From Candidatus Latescibacterota bacterium (GTDB taxonomy: Bacteria > Latescibacterota > UBA2968), in contig JABIFK010000212.1 in the NCBI GenBank assembly GCA_018650745.1, forward strand, positions 1-8,276: a DNA stretch of 8,276 bases, given 5' to 3'. Of the stretch, positions 1 to 6,357 are shown one piece after another (the stretch's first letter is position 1; each line of letters starts with the position of its first letter). A program made the position numbers and the translations under genes. A model generated the notes under the pieces. The model made no database searches. It was not told the DNA's origin and saw only the letters and a program-made list of their open reading frames with translations.

Positions 1-1
1 A

Positions 2-2140
2 AAAGCTGTATTGGTAATACTGGCAGGCTTGTTATTTTTCCCGGTGGCTTTTTTTGTGCAAAAGCTGCGGAAAAAAGCAACTGCAGGTGAAGTATGGCAA
101 AGTATTTGTTCTTGGGCTGAGGGTCACGATCTGTTTGGGCGTGCGTGGGTGCGTCTGATTTGGGACAATCTGTTGGCTTTTCAAACGCCACAAACATTGG
201 GCAATGATTTGGTGGGGCAATTGCGATGGAATTGGGGGGCTGTAAAGCGTGTGCCTCGTTGGGTTTGGCAAGGTTCTGTTCTTAAAAGGATTTTGAAGAT
301 TGTGCCTGGCATTTTGGGTGAAGTTGGTGTTTTGATGCTGTTTATATTGGGTCCTGTTTATTTTTTATTGCGCTTTTTGATTTTTACGGTGCTGATTTTG
401 GTAGGCAAAACATTCACCTTAGCACTTATGCTCACATTTCTATCGGCTTTGACCGCTCTGGTTTTGTTGGCGTTGTTGGCCTTACCTATTTTGTCTCCCA
501 TTTTATTTTTGTTTGAAAGCAGTTTTAGCGTGGTACAGAGTGGATACTCGCCTTTTATCCGTTGGGCCTTAAAGAATCGCTTAACGGTGGTGCTGGGTGC
601 TGTTGTTCCTTTTGTTGCCTGCTGGGTGCTGTTGTTGCCAACCTTGGGAACGGAATTGATCCCTCAAGTTCATCAGGGTGAATTCCACGTGGATGTGAGT
701 TTGCCTGTGGGAACGCCCCTTGAAGCTACTGATAAAACCGTGAAGCTGCTTGAAGAACGTATTTTGCAGGCCCCTGATGTGGGCAATATTTCTTCTGCGG
801 TTGGTGTAGACAAAACGGCGATTTCTTCATCTGATCAGGGTGAGCATACAGGTGTGATTTCTGTTGTGTTGCCTGAGGAAAAAGTGGATTCGGAACAAGG
901 GGTATTTTCGCGATGGGTACAAGATGTGATTCGGTTTCCTGGTCGCGTTTGGGGTGGCATACGAGGGGAGAGCCCTACAGCAAAACGCGAAGATCGTTTG
1001 ATGGCCGATTTACGGAATCGTTTTTCCGATTTGCCACAGGTAAAAGCTGATTTTGCACGTCCTGCACTGTTTAGTTTTAAAACGCCTATTGAAGTCGAAA
1101 TTCGAGGGTATGATTTGCCCACACTGACTCGATTGGGTCGTGAAGCTGAAAGCGTGATGTCTGACATTGACGGTTTATATGATGTGCAATCGAGCTTACA
1201 GCGTGGGAATCCGGAAGTTCAGATTGTTTACAATCGAGATTTGTTGGCGAAGTACGACTTAAATGTAAGGTCTGTGGCTTCTTTGGTCCGTGAGAAGGTG
1301 CAAGGCAATGTGGTAACGCGTTTTCGCGAAGCTGATCGACGCATTGATGTGTTGGTGCGTGTTGATGAGGCCGATCGGTCGGGTGTTTCTGATTTGCGAC
1401 GGTTGGTTGTGAACCCCAACGGGCAAGTGCCTATTCGTTTGTCTGCTGTTGCTGGTATTGAAGTTCACGAAGGTCCGAGCGAAATTCGTCGTATTGATCA
1501 ACAGCGTGCCGTGTTGATTTCTGCCAATGTGAGTGGTGTTGACTTAGGTACGATGACGGTATTGATCCAGCAGACTTTGGAAGGGATGGATATTCCGCAA
1601 GACGTGTCGGTGGTGATAGGGGGGCAAAATAAGGAAATGGAGACCTCCCTCAACAGTTTGACATTTGCTTTGGCCTTGGCCATTTTCTTGGTTTATATCG
1701 TAATGGCCTCTCAATTTGAGTCTTTTATCCATCCTTTGGTCATTATGTTCACCATACCGCTGGGTTTGATTGGCGTTATTGTTGTGCTGTTTGTCACGGG
1801 TATACCCCTTTCTGTGGTGGTCTTTTTGGGTATGATCATGTTGGCGGGTATTGTGGTGAACAATGCCATTGTGCTGGTAGATTATATTAACCACCTGCGC
1901 CGCACGGGTTTATCCAAAATGGAATCTATTGTTCAAGCCGGTGAAGTGCGGTTGCGGCCTATTTTGATGACAACGTCAACGACTGTATTAGGGCTTTTGC
2001 CTATGGCTTTGGGGTTGGGTGATGGCGCTGAAATCCGGACGCCAATGGCCATTACGGTGGTTGCTGGTCTGATTAGTTCGACCCTTTTGACGTTGGTTAT
2101 TATTCCGACTGTGTATTCACTGCTCGATCGTGGTGAATAG
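2..2140 (+). CDS. RND-family efflux transporter permease, 3' part (5' end outside window)
   Basis: Inner-membrane proton-driven pump subunit of a tripartite efflux system. The frame is open to the left edge; a TTG at 11 is only the first possible start, so the protein is N-terminally truncated here (residues below count from that TTG). A porter domain begins near residues 212-240 (ELIPQVHQGEF, then LPVGTPLEAT), after a helix at 188-210 that fits TM7. It runs to about 540, followed by five C-terminal membrane helices (about 545-566, 573-596, 600-625, 648-668, 677-703), the TM8-TM12 set. Motifs typical of the family are GIVVNNAIVLVDY (613-625), LRPILMTTSTT (648-658) and the GAEIRTPMAITVV region. 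Asn617 occupies the position of the AcrB TM10 lysine. Residues 1-168 are odd: an amphipathic, Trp/Arg-rich stretch and additional very hydrophobic segments sit where most RND pumps have a short TM6-TM7 link. A partner TolC-like gene follows. The substrate cannot be told. Confidence 0.93.
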   Translation, partial: KAVLVILAGLLFFPVAFFVQKLRKKATAGEVWQSICSWAEGHDLFGRAWVRLIWDNLLAFQTPQTLGNDLVGQLRWNWGAVKRVPRWVWQGSVLKRILKIVPGILGEVGVLMLFILGPVYFLLRFLIFTVLILVGKTFTLALMLTFLSALTALVLLALLALPILSPILFLFESSFSVVQSGYSPFIRWALKNRLTVVLGAVVPFVACWVLLLPTLGTELIPQVHQGEFHVDVSLPVGTPLEATDKTVKLLEERILQAPDVGNISSAVGVDKTAISSSDQGEHTGVISVVLPEEKVDSEQGVFSRWVQDVIRFPGRVWGGIRGESPTAKREDRLMADLRNRFSDLPQVKADFARPALFSFKTPIEVEIRGYDLPTLTRLGREAESVMSDIDGLYDVQSSLQRGNPEVQIVYNRDLLAKYDLNVRSVASLVREKVQGNVVTRFREADRRIDVLVRVDEADRSGVSDLRRLVVNPNGQVPIRLSAVAGIEVHEGPSEIRRIDQQRAVLISANVSGVDLGTMTVLIQQTLEGMDIPQDVSVVIGGQNKEMETSLNSLTFALALAIFLVYIVMASQFESFIHPLVIMFTIPLGLIGVIVVLFVTGIPLSVVVFLGMIMLAGIVVNNAIVLVDYINHLRRTGLSKMESIVQAGEVRLRPILMTTSTTVLGLLPMALGLGDGAEIRTPMAITVVAGLISSTLLTLVIIPTVYSLLDRGE

Positions 2141-2160
2141 TTGTTTGGTCTTGGCTTTCT

Positions 2161-2181
2161 CGGTTCTGGTGTAGAGAACCG
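2161..2181 (+). terminator. Weak hairpin after the RND gene
   Basis: CGGTTCT (2161-2167) and AGAACCG (2175-2181) form a perfect 7-bp stem with a 7-base loop, 20 bases after the RND stop codon. No T-run follows directly, so this is at best a weak intrinsic terminator or a 3'-end stabilising hairpin. It could allow read-through into the outer membrane protein gene. Confidence 0.25.
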
Positions 2182-2257
2182 TGATTCGCGCGTTGTCTTT
2201 GTATCTGATGAACATATTCAAGTGGGAATTTTGTTGCTTTTGGATAGCTAATTTTAT

Positions 2258-2269
2258 AAACATATGTTT
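2258..2269. promoter_or_regulatory. 12-bp perfect palindrome, possible operator
   Basis: AAACATATGTTT is a perfect inverted repeat in the AT-rich leader about 180 bases upstream of the TolC-family start. Dimeric repressors often bind such sites, but AT-rich palindromes also occur by chance and no regulator gene is present in the window. Confidence 0.2.
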
Positions 2270-2383
2270 TTAATTGAAATATGTTGTAGTTCGTGGCGTT
2301 ATTTTTCGCTTTTCTTTTGGTTGATTTTCTGTTTTCTTTAAATGGTTCAAAAAGTAAGCAAATACTTGGTAACTTTTTTAAAA

Positions 2384-2414
2384 TTGTTTCGTCTAATCTC
2401 TGTAACGAAATAAT
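2384..2414 (+). promoter_or_regulatory. Weak candidate promoter for the TolC-family gene
   Basis: TTGTTT (2384-2389) and AATAAT (2409-2414, five of six matches to TATAAT) are separated by 19 bases, longer than ideal. Transcription would start around 2420 and give a leader of about 25 bases. The -10 is reasonable and the -35 poor. Confidence 0.22.
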
Positions 2415-2435
2415 GGGTGCATTTTAACAGCAGAT

Positions 2436-2439
2436 GGAG
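2436..2439 (+). promoter_or_regulatory. Ribosome binding site fixing the TolC-family start
   Basis: GGAG lies 7 bases before the ATG at 2447. It favours 2447 over the in-frame GTG at 2417, which has no such site and would put non-signal-like residues before the signal peptide. Confidence 0.6.
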
Positions 2440-2446
2440 TGGTTTT

Positions 2447-3814
2447 ATGATGCGATTTGCAGGTTGTTTTTTGTTTGTGCTGAGTGTTGTGTTGGTATCT
2501 CAAACACAGGCACAGACGAAGATGAAATTGACGCTTGATGAATGTATTCAAACGGCGTTGTCAAATAATGCGACCATAGAGCAAGACAAATACAGCGTGG
2601 CTATAGCTGAGACAAATGTTGATAATGTGCGCAATCAATTTTTACCAAACTCTTCTGCTGTCAGTTGGAGTATGAGCCGTAGCGTACAAGGTCCGCGGGA
2701 GGGTTCTGTGCTTGATCCTACAACGGGCGCGTTGGTGCAGACTTTAGGGGAAGACCGTGTAAGCGGTGGTCAGAGTTTTGGCATTGGTGGATTATCAATT
2801 CCTATTTATGATGGCGGGTTGATTGCCTCTTTAGCGGCTCAAAAGAAATCACTTCAGAGTACTCAGATGACACAAATTGGAAATCGGGGCGATGTTATAT
2901 TCTCTGTGAAGCAACGTTATTACCAGCTTTTGCAGGCCATGGAATTGTTGGAAGTGCAACAAGAGCGTGTGGGAGTTTCTGAAGAGAGCTTGCGCCGGTC
3001 TGAAACGCTATATGAAATTGGATCGGCGGCTATACTGCAGGTTGCAAATGCACGATCGACGCTTGCCAATGCCAAAGTGGCTTTGATACGTTTAGAAAAT
3101 AGTGTTTTGATTTCCCGGTCAAATTTGGCTTTTGCTATGGGGTTGGGAACCGATGTGGATGTTGTTCCGGCAGAAGATGAGGCTTTTGTGCTTCGACAGC
3201 CCAAATATAAATATGAGCAAGCTGTGACCTTTGCACTTGACGAGCACCCCGATATTTTGGCAAGCAAATACAACATGTTGGCATCTAAAGACAATTATCG
3301 GGCAACCAAATACGATTTGTATCATCCAACAGTGGGTTTGCGAGCTAGTGGTTATAACTGGAGTATCGGACAAGACGAAAATTTTGGAGGTGTTGAAGAC
3401 CTTTTTTTGAAAAATTATAGCTATAGTGTGAGTGTCAGTGTGAGTATGACGTTGTTTAACTTTAATACGACCAATAACTTGAAACGCCAAAAGTTGCAGT
3501 ATTTGCGCAGCCAAGAGGCACTGGACCAAACAAAGCGAATAAAAGCTGTAGCGATTAAGCAAGCTTATTTGAATTTAGAACAGTATCGTCGGAGTATTGA
3601 GGCCAATGAAATTGCAGTACAAGCCTCAGAAGAAAATTTTAAATTAGAAGAAGAGCGGTATAATTTTGGTGGTGGCACGTTCTTGCAGCGATTAGATGCG
3701 CAACGGCAGCTATTTGAAGCACGAAATAATTTGGTGCAGGCGCAATATAATTACTTGATAGAAGTGGCTCGTTTGGAAAATGAATTAGGAATTTCTCCTG
3801 TTGGAGAAGAATAG
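2447..3814 (+). CDS. TolC-family outer membrane efflux protein
   Basis: Outer-membrane channel-tunnel protein, the exit duct of tripartite efflux or type I secretion systems. From the ATG at 2447 the protein has 455 residues, close to the usual length for the family. A signal peptide covers about residues 1-22 (hydrophobic core, then SQTQA). Two outer-membrane-efflux repeats follow. The first runs about 27-234, opening with LTLDECIQTALSNN and containing the strand GLSIPIYDGG and a long coiled-coil helix pair. The second runs about 258-447, with the strand SVSMTLFNFN, another long helical hairpin, and the typical ending in LVQAQYNYLIEVARLENELG. It lies downstream of the RND pump on the same strand and is the likely partner; no membrane fusion protein is in the window, so it may lie upstream. 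The family call is firm; substrate and gene symbol are not determinable. Confidence 0.95.
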   Translation: MMRFAGCFLFVLSVVLVSQTQAQTKMKLTLDECIQTALSNNATIEQDKYSVAIAETNVDNVRNQFLPNSSAVSWSMSRSVQGPREGSVLDPTTGALVQTLGEDRVSGGQSFGIGGLSIPIYDGGLIASLAAQKKSLQSTQMTQIGNRGDVIFSVKQRYYQLLQAMELLEVQQERVGVSEESLRRSETLYEIGSAAILQVANARSTLANAKVALIRLENSVLISRSNLAFAMGLGTDVDVVPAEDEAFVLRQPKYKYEQAVTFALDEHPDILASKYNMLASKDNYRATKYDLYHPTVGLRASGYNWSIGQDENFGGVEDLFLKNYSYSVSVSVSMTLFNFNTTNNLKRQKLQYLRSQEALDQTKRIKAVAIKQAYLNLEQYRRSIEANEIAVQASEENFKLEEERYNFGGGTFLQRLDAQRQLFEARNNLVQAQYNYLIEVARLENELGISPVGEE

Positions 3815-3817
3815 GTC

Positions 3818-3822
3818 GGAGG
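3818..3822 (+). promoter_or_regulatory. Strong ribosome binding site for the small exported protein
   Basis: GGAGG lies 5 bases before the ATG at 3828 and just after the preceding stop codon. It fixes the start at 3828 rather than the upstream in-frame TTG at 3801, and suggests the gene is translated from the same message as the outer membrane protein. Confidence 0.75.
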
Positions 3823-3827
3823 ATAGT

Positions 3828-4283
3828 ATGAGATTTTTAGTACGGACAGTTGCTGGATTGCTTGTTTTGGTCTTGGTGGGTAGTTTAACGGCTCCAGCTC
3901 AGGCTGTGGGAAAAGATTTTTTTATGAGTAAGAAATTTCATGGTGCTTTGGTACTGGGCTTGGGTGGATTGCTGCTCAAAACGTCTTTGAGTGCTAAAAG
4001 CGAAGCAAATGATGACTACGATTTGTATATCGCCGCAGGTGAGGCCGCAACGGCACGTCAGTTTTATGACGACAGCAAACGACATGATACACGTGCTGCT
4101 GTTATGGGGGTTTTGGGTGTGAGTGCCATTGTGTATGCGATTCATTTGTTTATGAAAGATGATGACAGCTTACCTTCTCCTAAAATGCAAGAAGGCATTG
4201 TGAATGTGAAGGGTGTGTCTTTGGGGATTGATGGGGATTTGATGCGGAAGAAGATGGGATTGCAGTTGCGAAAAGGATTTTAG
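3828..4283 (+). CDS. Small exported membrane-associated protein of unknown function
   Basis: I do not recognise a named family. The 151-residue product has a clear signal peptide (residues 1-26: MRFLVRT, a Leu/Val core, then APAQA). After it come a hydrophobic, glycine-rich helix (about 38-52), an acidic/tyrosine segment with YDLYIAAGEA and RQFYDDSKR (about 64-85), a second hydrophobic helix (about 90-108, AAVMGVLGVSAIVYAIHLF) and a short polar tail ending in basic residues. This layout, two helices joined by a Tyr-rich linker behind a signal sequence, suggests a periplasm-facing membrane protein. It starts 13 bases after the TolC-family stop, so it is probably co-transcribed with that gene and could be an accessory part of the export system; that role is inferred from position alone. 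Its downstream region was interrupted by the insertion sequence 14 bases after the stop. Confidence 0.8.
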   Translation: MRFLVRTVAGLLVLVLVGSLTAPAQAVGKDFFMSKKFHGALVLGLGGLLLKTSLSAKSEANDDYDLYIAAGEAATARQFYDDSKRHDTRAAVMGVLGVSAIVYAIHLFMKDDDSLPSPKMQEGIVNVKGVSLGIDGDLMRKKMGLQLRKGF

Positions 4284-4296
4284 GCACCCCCCGGCC

Positions 4297-4305
4297 CCCT
4301 TAAAG
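4297..4305. repeat. Left 9-bp target-site duplication of the IS
   Basis: CCCTTAAAG directly abuts the left inverted repeat and is repeated exactly at 5823-5831. Nine bases is the duplication length known for IS50 and IS10 of the IS4 family. Confidence 0.92.
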
Positions 4306-4322
4306 CTTAGGTTTTATCACAT
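4306..4322. repeat. Left terminal inverted repeat of the IS
   Basis: CTTAGGTTTTATCACAT is the exact reverse complement of 5806-5822. Seventeen perfect bases at both ends define the element's limits. Confidence 0.95.
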
Positions 4323-4398
4323 TTACTGGGGCGAGAAAAGTTAGTATTTTGCAACCTCAAGCGTGTCAGTCAATTTGGTCTTTCCAAAATCTAACCTT

Positions 4399-4402
4399 GA
4401 GG
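4399..4402 (+). promoter_or_regulatory. Ribosome binding site favouring the transposase start at 4411
   Basis: GAGG lies 8 bases before the ATG at 4411. The alternative in-frame GTG at 4363 lacks a comparable site and would add 16 residues that do not resemble the family's N-terminus. Confidence 0.55.
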
Positions 4403-4410
4403 TTTTAAAG

Positions 4411-5802
4411 ATGGATACAGAAGATGTTTCTTGGGTTGCCGACGAATTTGGTTTTGCATCTTTAGGTGATGAGCGCCGCACCGACCGGTTGGTCAAATTG
4501 GCCACCTCGTTAGCAGAGTCTCCAACAGCATCATTTCCAGAAGCCTTAAAAAGCCAAGCAGAGTTAACCGCGACGTATCGTTTTTTTGATAATGATCAAA
4601 TAGATGCTGAAAACATTTTGGCCAGTCACACGGGTGCAAGTTTAGATCGTCTTGGAAGCGTGCCAGTTGTTTTATCCGTGCAAGACACAACAGAATTCAA
4701 TTTTACCAGTCACAAAGCTCTTGAAGATGCAGGTCCACTCACGCATGCAAATTGCCAAGGCTTTTTTGCGCATACAACCCTTGCTATCACACCAGAGCGT
4801 GTGCCGCTTGGTGTTTTGTCGCAATTGGTTTGGGCACGCGAGAAAGACCCTCCCAATAAAAGAGCAACCCGTAAAAATCGTCCGATAGAAGAAAAAGAAA
4901 GCAATAAATGGCTCTTAAGTCTTCAAGCAACTATAGATATTCAAGCTCATTGTAATGGGACACAGTTCATTAGTGTCGGAGACCGTGAAGCCGATATTTA
5001 TGATCTCTTTTTGGTTGATCGTCCCCAAAATGTCGATCTGTTGGTGCGTGCGGCGCAAAATCGTAATGTTGAATCTGAAGACGGTACAGTTGAATCACTC
5101 TTAGAACAGGTTGCCCAAGCGAAGGCCGCTACGACTGTTGAACTACAAGTGCCAAAACGCCAACAACAACCAGCACGTCAAGCAACCTTGACCTTACGCT
5201 ACTGCAAAGTGACATTGTGCCCACCACAATATCGCGCTAAAGAAAAGCTATCACCTGTTGAGATTTGGGTCGTTTGGGCAGTAGAAGAAAATCCAAAAAA
5301 AGGGGTCGAACCTATTGCGTGGTTACTTTTGACCACTTGTCCTATTAACAGTGTGAAAGCTGCATTACAAACTTTAGATTGGTATGCTTGCAGGTGGGGC
5401 ATTGAGATCCTGCACAAAGTGCTTAAGAGTGGATGTAAAATTGAAGCTCGGCAGTTAGAAACGGCTGATCGCATCAAACGCTGTTTATCCGTCTATAGTG
5501 TCATTGCTTGGCGCATCCTTTATGCGACTATGCTGGTGCGATGTGTGCCTGATGCTCCTTGTACCGCTTTGCTTGATCCTGATGAATGGCAAGCCCTATA
5601 CTGTGCTATACACGAAGTACCTACACCACCTGATGAGGTGCCCAGCCTTTATCAAGCTGTACGATGGATCGCTCAGTTAGGTGGTTTTATAGATCGAAAA
5701 AATAACGGGCAACCAGGTGTTACTGTCTTGTGGAGAGGCTTTCAACATCTCACTGACCTGACTAAAATGTATCGTATTTTTAATCCAAGATCCCCTTCCT
5801 GA
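4411..5802 (+). CDS. IS4-family (Tn5-like) DDE transposase
   Basis: Cut-and-paste transposase that binds the terminal repeats. From the ATG at 4411 it has 463 residues (479 from the GTG at 4363; Tn5 transposase has 476). Numbering from 4363: the N-terminal DNA-binding region (about 22-75) has WVADEFGFASLGDERRT and ATYRF, like Tn5. The catalytic Asp residues are D108 in VQDTTEF and D207 in the GDREADIYDL motif. The YREK signature is complete in Y341, R344, E348 and K355, with the exact Y-x2-R-x3-E-x6-K spacing. Between D207 and E348 lies the beta-rich insertion typical of Tn5-type enzymes, ending with PIAWLLLTTCPI. The C-terminal part (about 425-472, RWIAQLGGFIDRK and VLWRGFQHL) matches the Tn5 C-terminal region. 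No frameshift, internal stop or missing key residue is seen, so the enzyme should be functional. Confidence 0.97.
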   Translation: MDTEDVSWVADEFGFASLGDERRTDRLVKLATSLAESPTASFPEALKSQAELTATYRFFDNDQIDAENILASHTGASLDRLGSVPVVLSVQDTTEFNFTSHKALEDAGPLTHANCQGFFAHTTLAITPERVPLGVLSQLVWAREKDPPNKRATRKNRPIEEKESNKWLLSLQATIDIQAHCNGTQFISVGDREADIYDLFLVDRPQNVDLLVRAAQNRNVESEDGTVESLLEQVAQAKAATTVELQVPKRQQQPARQATLTLRYCKVTLCPPQYRAKEKLSPVEIWVVWAVEENPKKGVEPIAWLLLTTCPINSVKAALQTLDWYACRWGIEILHKVLKSGCKIEARQLETADRIKRCLSVYSVIAWRILYATMLVRCVPDAPCTALLDPDEWQALYCAIHEVPTPPDEVPSLYQAVRWIAQLGGFIDRKNNGQPGVTVLWRGFQHLTDLTKMYRIFNPRSPS

Positions 5803-5805
5803 AAG

Positions 5806-5822
5806 ATGTGATAAAACCTAAG
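5806..5822. repeat. Right terminal inverted repeat of the IS
   Basis: ATGTGATAAAACCTAAG is the exact reverse complement of the left end at 4306-4322. Confidence 0.95.
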
Positions 5823-5831
5823 CCCTTAAAG
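5823..5831. repeat. Right 9-bp target-site duplication of the IS
   Basis: CCCTTAAAG is identical to 4297-4305. It continues into a run of seven G (5831-5837) that belongs to the original target. Confidence 0.92.
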
Positions 5832-5853
5832 GGGGGGAAAGAAAAAGCAAAAG

Positions 5854-5893
5854 ACAAAAGGGCCAATACTCCGATGAGTATTGGCCCTTTTGT
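5854..5893. terminator. Strong bidirectional intrinsic terminator
   Basis: A perfect 17-bp inverted repeat (5854-5870 with 5877-5893) encloses a 6-base loop, CCGATG. The core arm AGGGCCAATACT pairs with AGTATTGGCCCT, and each arm is flanked by A4 or T4, so a U-tract is produced on either strand. It lies between the plus-strand export genes and the minus-strand FlgM-like gene, whose stop codon is at 5915, and would serve both. The IS now separates it from the export genes. Confidence 0.88.
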
Positions 5894-5914
5894 GTATCTT
5901 ATACTTTGAGATAT

Positions 5915-6235
5915 TTATTCTAAACCAAGTTGAGTAAGAATCCGATCGGCAATGACACGGCGAACGTTTTCATTGTCAAAATCGCCAGAGGCAATGCGTT
6001 CACGCACTTCTGCGACACGTTCTTCCCGAACATCGGGTAGGTTGCGCACCTCATTTTGTAAACGCGATTCCAACTCGCGCGATTCTTGTGCGGCACTGGA
6101 CAGTTCTACGCGATCCCCAGCATCTGCTGCAGATGCTGTTTCTTGGTTGCGGTTTTCTTGAACGCGCCGTGTATTTTCTTGTTGTGTGCGTTGTGGCCCT
6201 TTTGGGGGCAAATTACCGTCTACTCTGCCTGGCAT
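5915..6235 (-). CDS. flgM: FlgM-like anti-sigma-28 factor
   Basis: Probable negative regulator of flagellar late genes, which in known systems binds and inhibits sigma-28 (FliA) until the hook is complete. The product has 106 residues, close to the usual 90-110. The N-terminal half (1-40) is polar, low in hydrophobics and rich in Gln/Asn/Arg, consistent with the disordered, exportable N-terminus of FlgM. A DRVELSSAA motif (41-49) is followed by the C-terminal sigma-binding region: LPDVREERVAEVRERIASGD (66-85), then DFDNENVRRVIADRILTQL. The start ATG at 6233-6235 has an AAGGAG ribosome binding site (6242-6247 on the plus strand) 6 bases upstream. No other flagellar gene is in the window, which is unusual for flgM. 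It is preceded by a sigma-70-like promoter and ends facing the shared terminator. The symbol rests on motif resemblance only. Confidence 0.75.
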   Translation of the reverse strand: MPGRVDGNLPPKGPQRTQQENTRRVQENRNQETASAADAGDRVELSSAAQESRELESRLQNEVRNLPDVREERVAEVRERIASGDFDNENVRRVIADRILTQLGLE

Positions 6236-6259
6236 ATGTTGCTCCTTAGGTATATAGAG

Positions 6260-6288
6260 AAAATAAGATGATCTGCGTATTGGGTCAA
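6260..6288 (-). promoter_or_regulatory. Sigma-70-like promoter for the FlgM-like gene
   Basis: Read on the minus strand, TTGACC (plus-strand 6283-6288) is 17 bases from TATTTT (6260-6265). The start of transcription would be near 6253, giving a leader of about 18 bases that contains the AAGGAG site. I see no sigma-28-type promoter (TAAA, then GCCGATAA) here. Confidence 0.5.
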
Positions 6289-6328
6289 GGCGTTTTTGTA
6301 TACTTATGTGTTGTATCGATGCCTGTAA

Positions 6329-6357
6329 TTGACCAATTATCAGGGTGTTGTTATACT
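6329..6357 (+). promoter_or_regulatory. Sigma-70-like promoter for the HEAT-repeat lipoprotein
   Basis: TTGACC (6329-6334) and TATACT (6352-6357) are separated by exactly 17 bases. Each box differs from the consensus at one position. Transcription would begin near 6364, about 29 bases before the ATG. This is the best-matching promoter in the window, and it is divergent from the FlgM-like promoter. Confidence 0.65.

Larger units (their letters stand above)
2141..2446. other. Intergenic leader between the RND and TolC-family genes
   Basis: About 300 bases without a credible gene. The first part carries a small hairpin (2161-2181). The rest is strongly AT-rich and looks like a promoter region for the outer membrane protein. 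It contains the perfect 12-bp palindrome AAACATATGTTT (2258-2269) and a second inverted repeat, AAAAAGT (2349-2355) with ACTTTTT (2372-2378). The longest in-frame reading I noticed here is about 21 codons from 2208 and has no ribosome binding site, so I do not call it. Confidence 0.5.
4306..5822 (+). mobile_element. Complete IS4-family (IS50/Tn5-like) insertion sequence, 1517 bp
   Basis: The element is bounded by perfect 17-bp inverted repeats and flanked by identical 9-bp direct repeats. It holds one transposase gene whose stop codon ends 3 bases before the right repeat. Length, duplication size and transposase motifs all fit the IS4 family near the IS50 group (IS50 is 1533 bp with 9-bp duplications). 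Undamaged ends, perfect duplications and an intact reading frame indicate a recent and potentially active insertion. The reconstructed empty site joins GGCCCCCTTAAAG to GGGGGG, a C-run/G-run palindrome centred on TTAA. The element inserted between the small exported-protein gene and the terminator at 5854-5893. Confidence 0.95.

Noticed and set aside
1544..1894. Minus-strand reading frame opposite the RND gene
   Set aside because: Its product is His/Gln/Asn-rich with no domain, as expected from the complement of hydrophobic membrane-helix codons; it is a shadow of the RND gene.
2208..2273. Possible small peptide of about 21 codons in the efflux leader
   Set aside because: There is no ribosome binding site and no recognisable composition; chance in AT-rich DNA is more likely.
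3119..3562. Minus-strand reading frame of 147 codons opposite the TolC-family gene
   Set aside because: Low-complexity Thr/His repeats and no ribosome binding site or motif; the plus-strand protein has full family features.
3801..3827. TTG at 3801 as the start of the small exported protein
   Set aside because: It would overlap the TolC-family gene and place charged residues before a good signal peptide; the ATG at 3828 has GGAGG 5 bases upstream.
4363..4410. GTG at 4363 as the transposase start
   Set aside because: It lacks a ribosome binding site, while the ATG at 4411 has GAGG 8 bases upstream and gives the N-terminus expected from Tn5-type enzymes.
5841..5860. GCAAAAG/ACAAAAG units beside the terminator as a third heptamer array
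   Set aside because: Only two similar units are present and one is part of the terminator stem, so chance similarity in A-rich DNA is sufficient.
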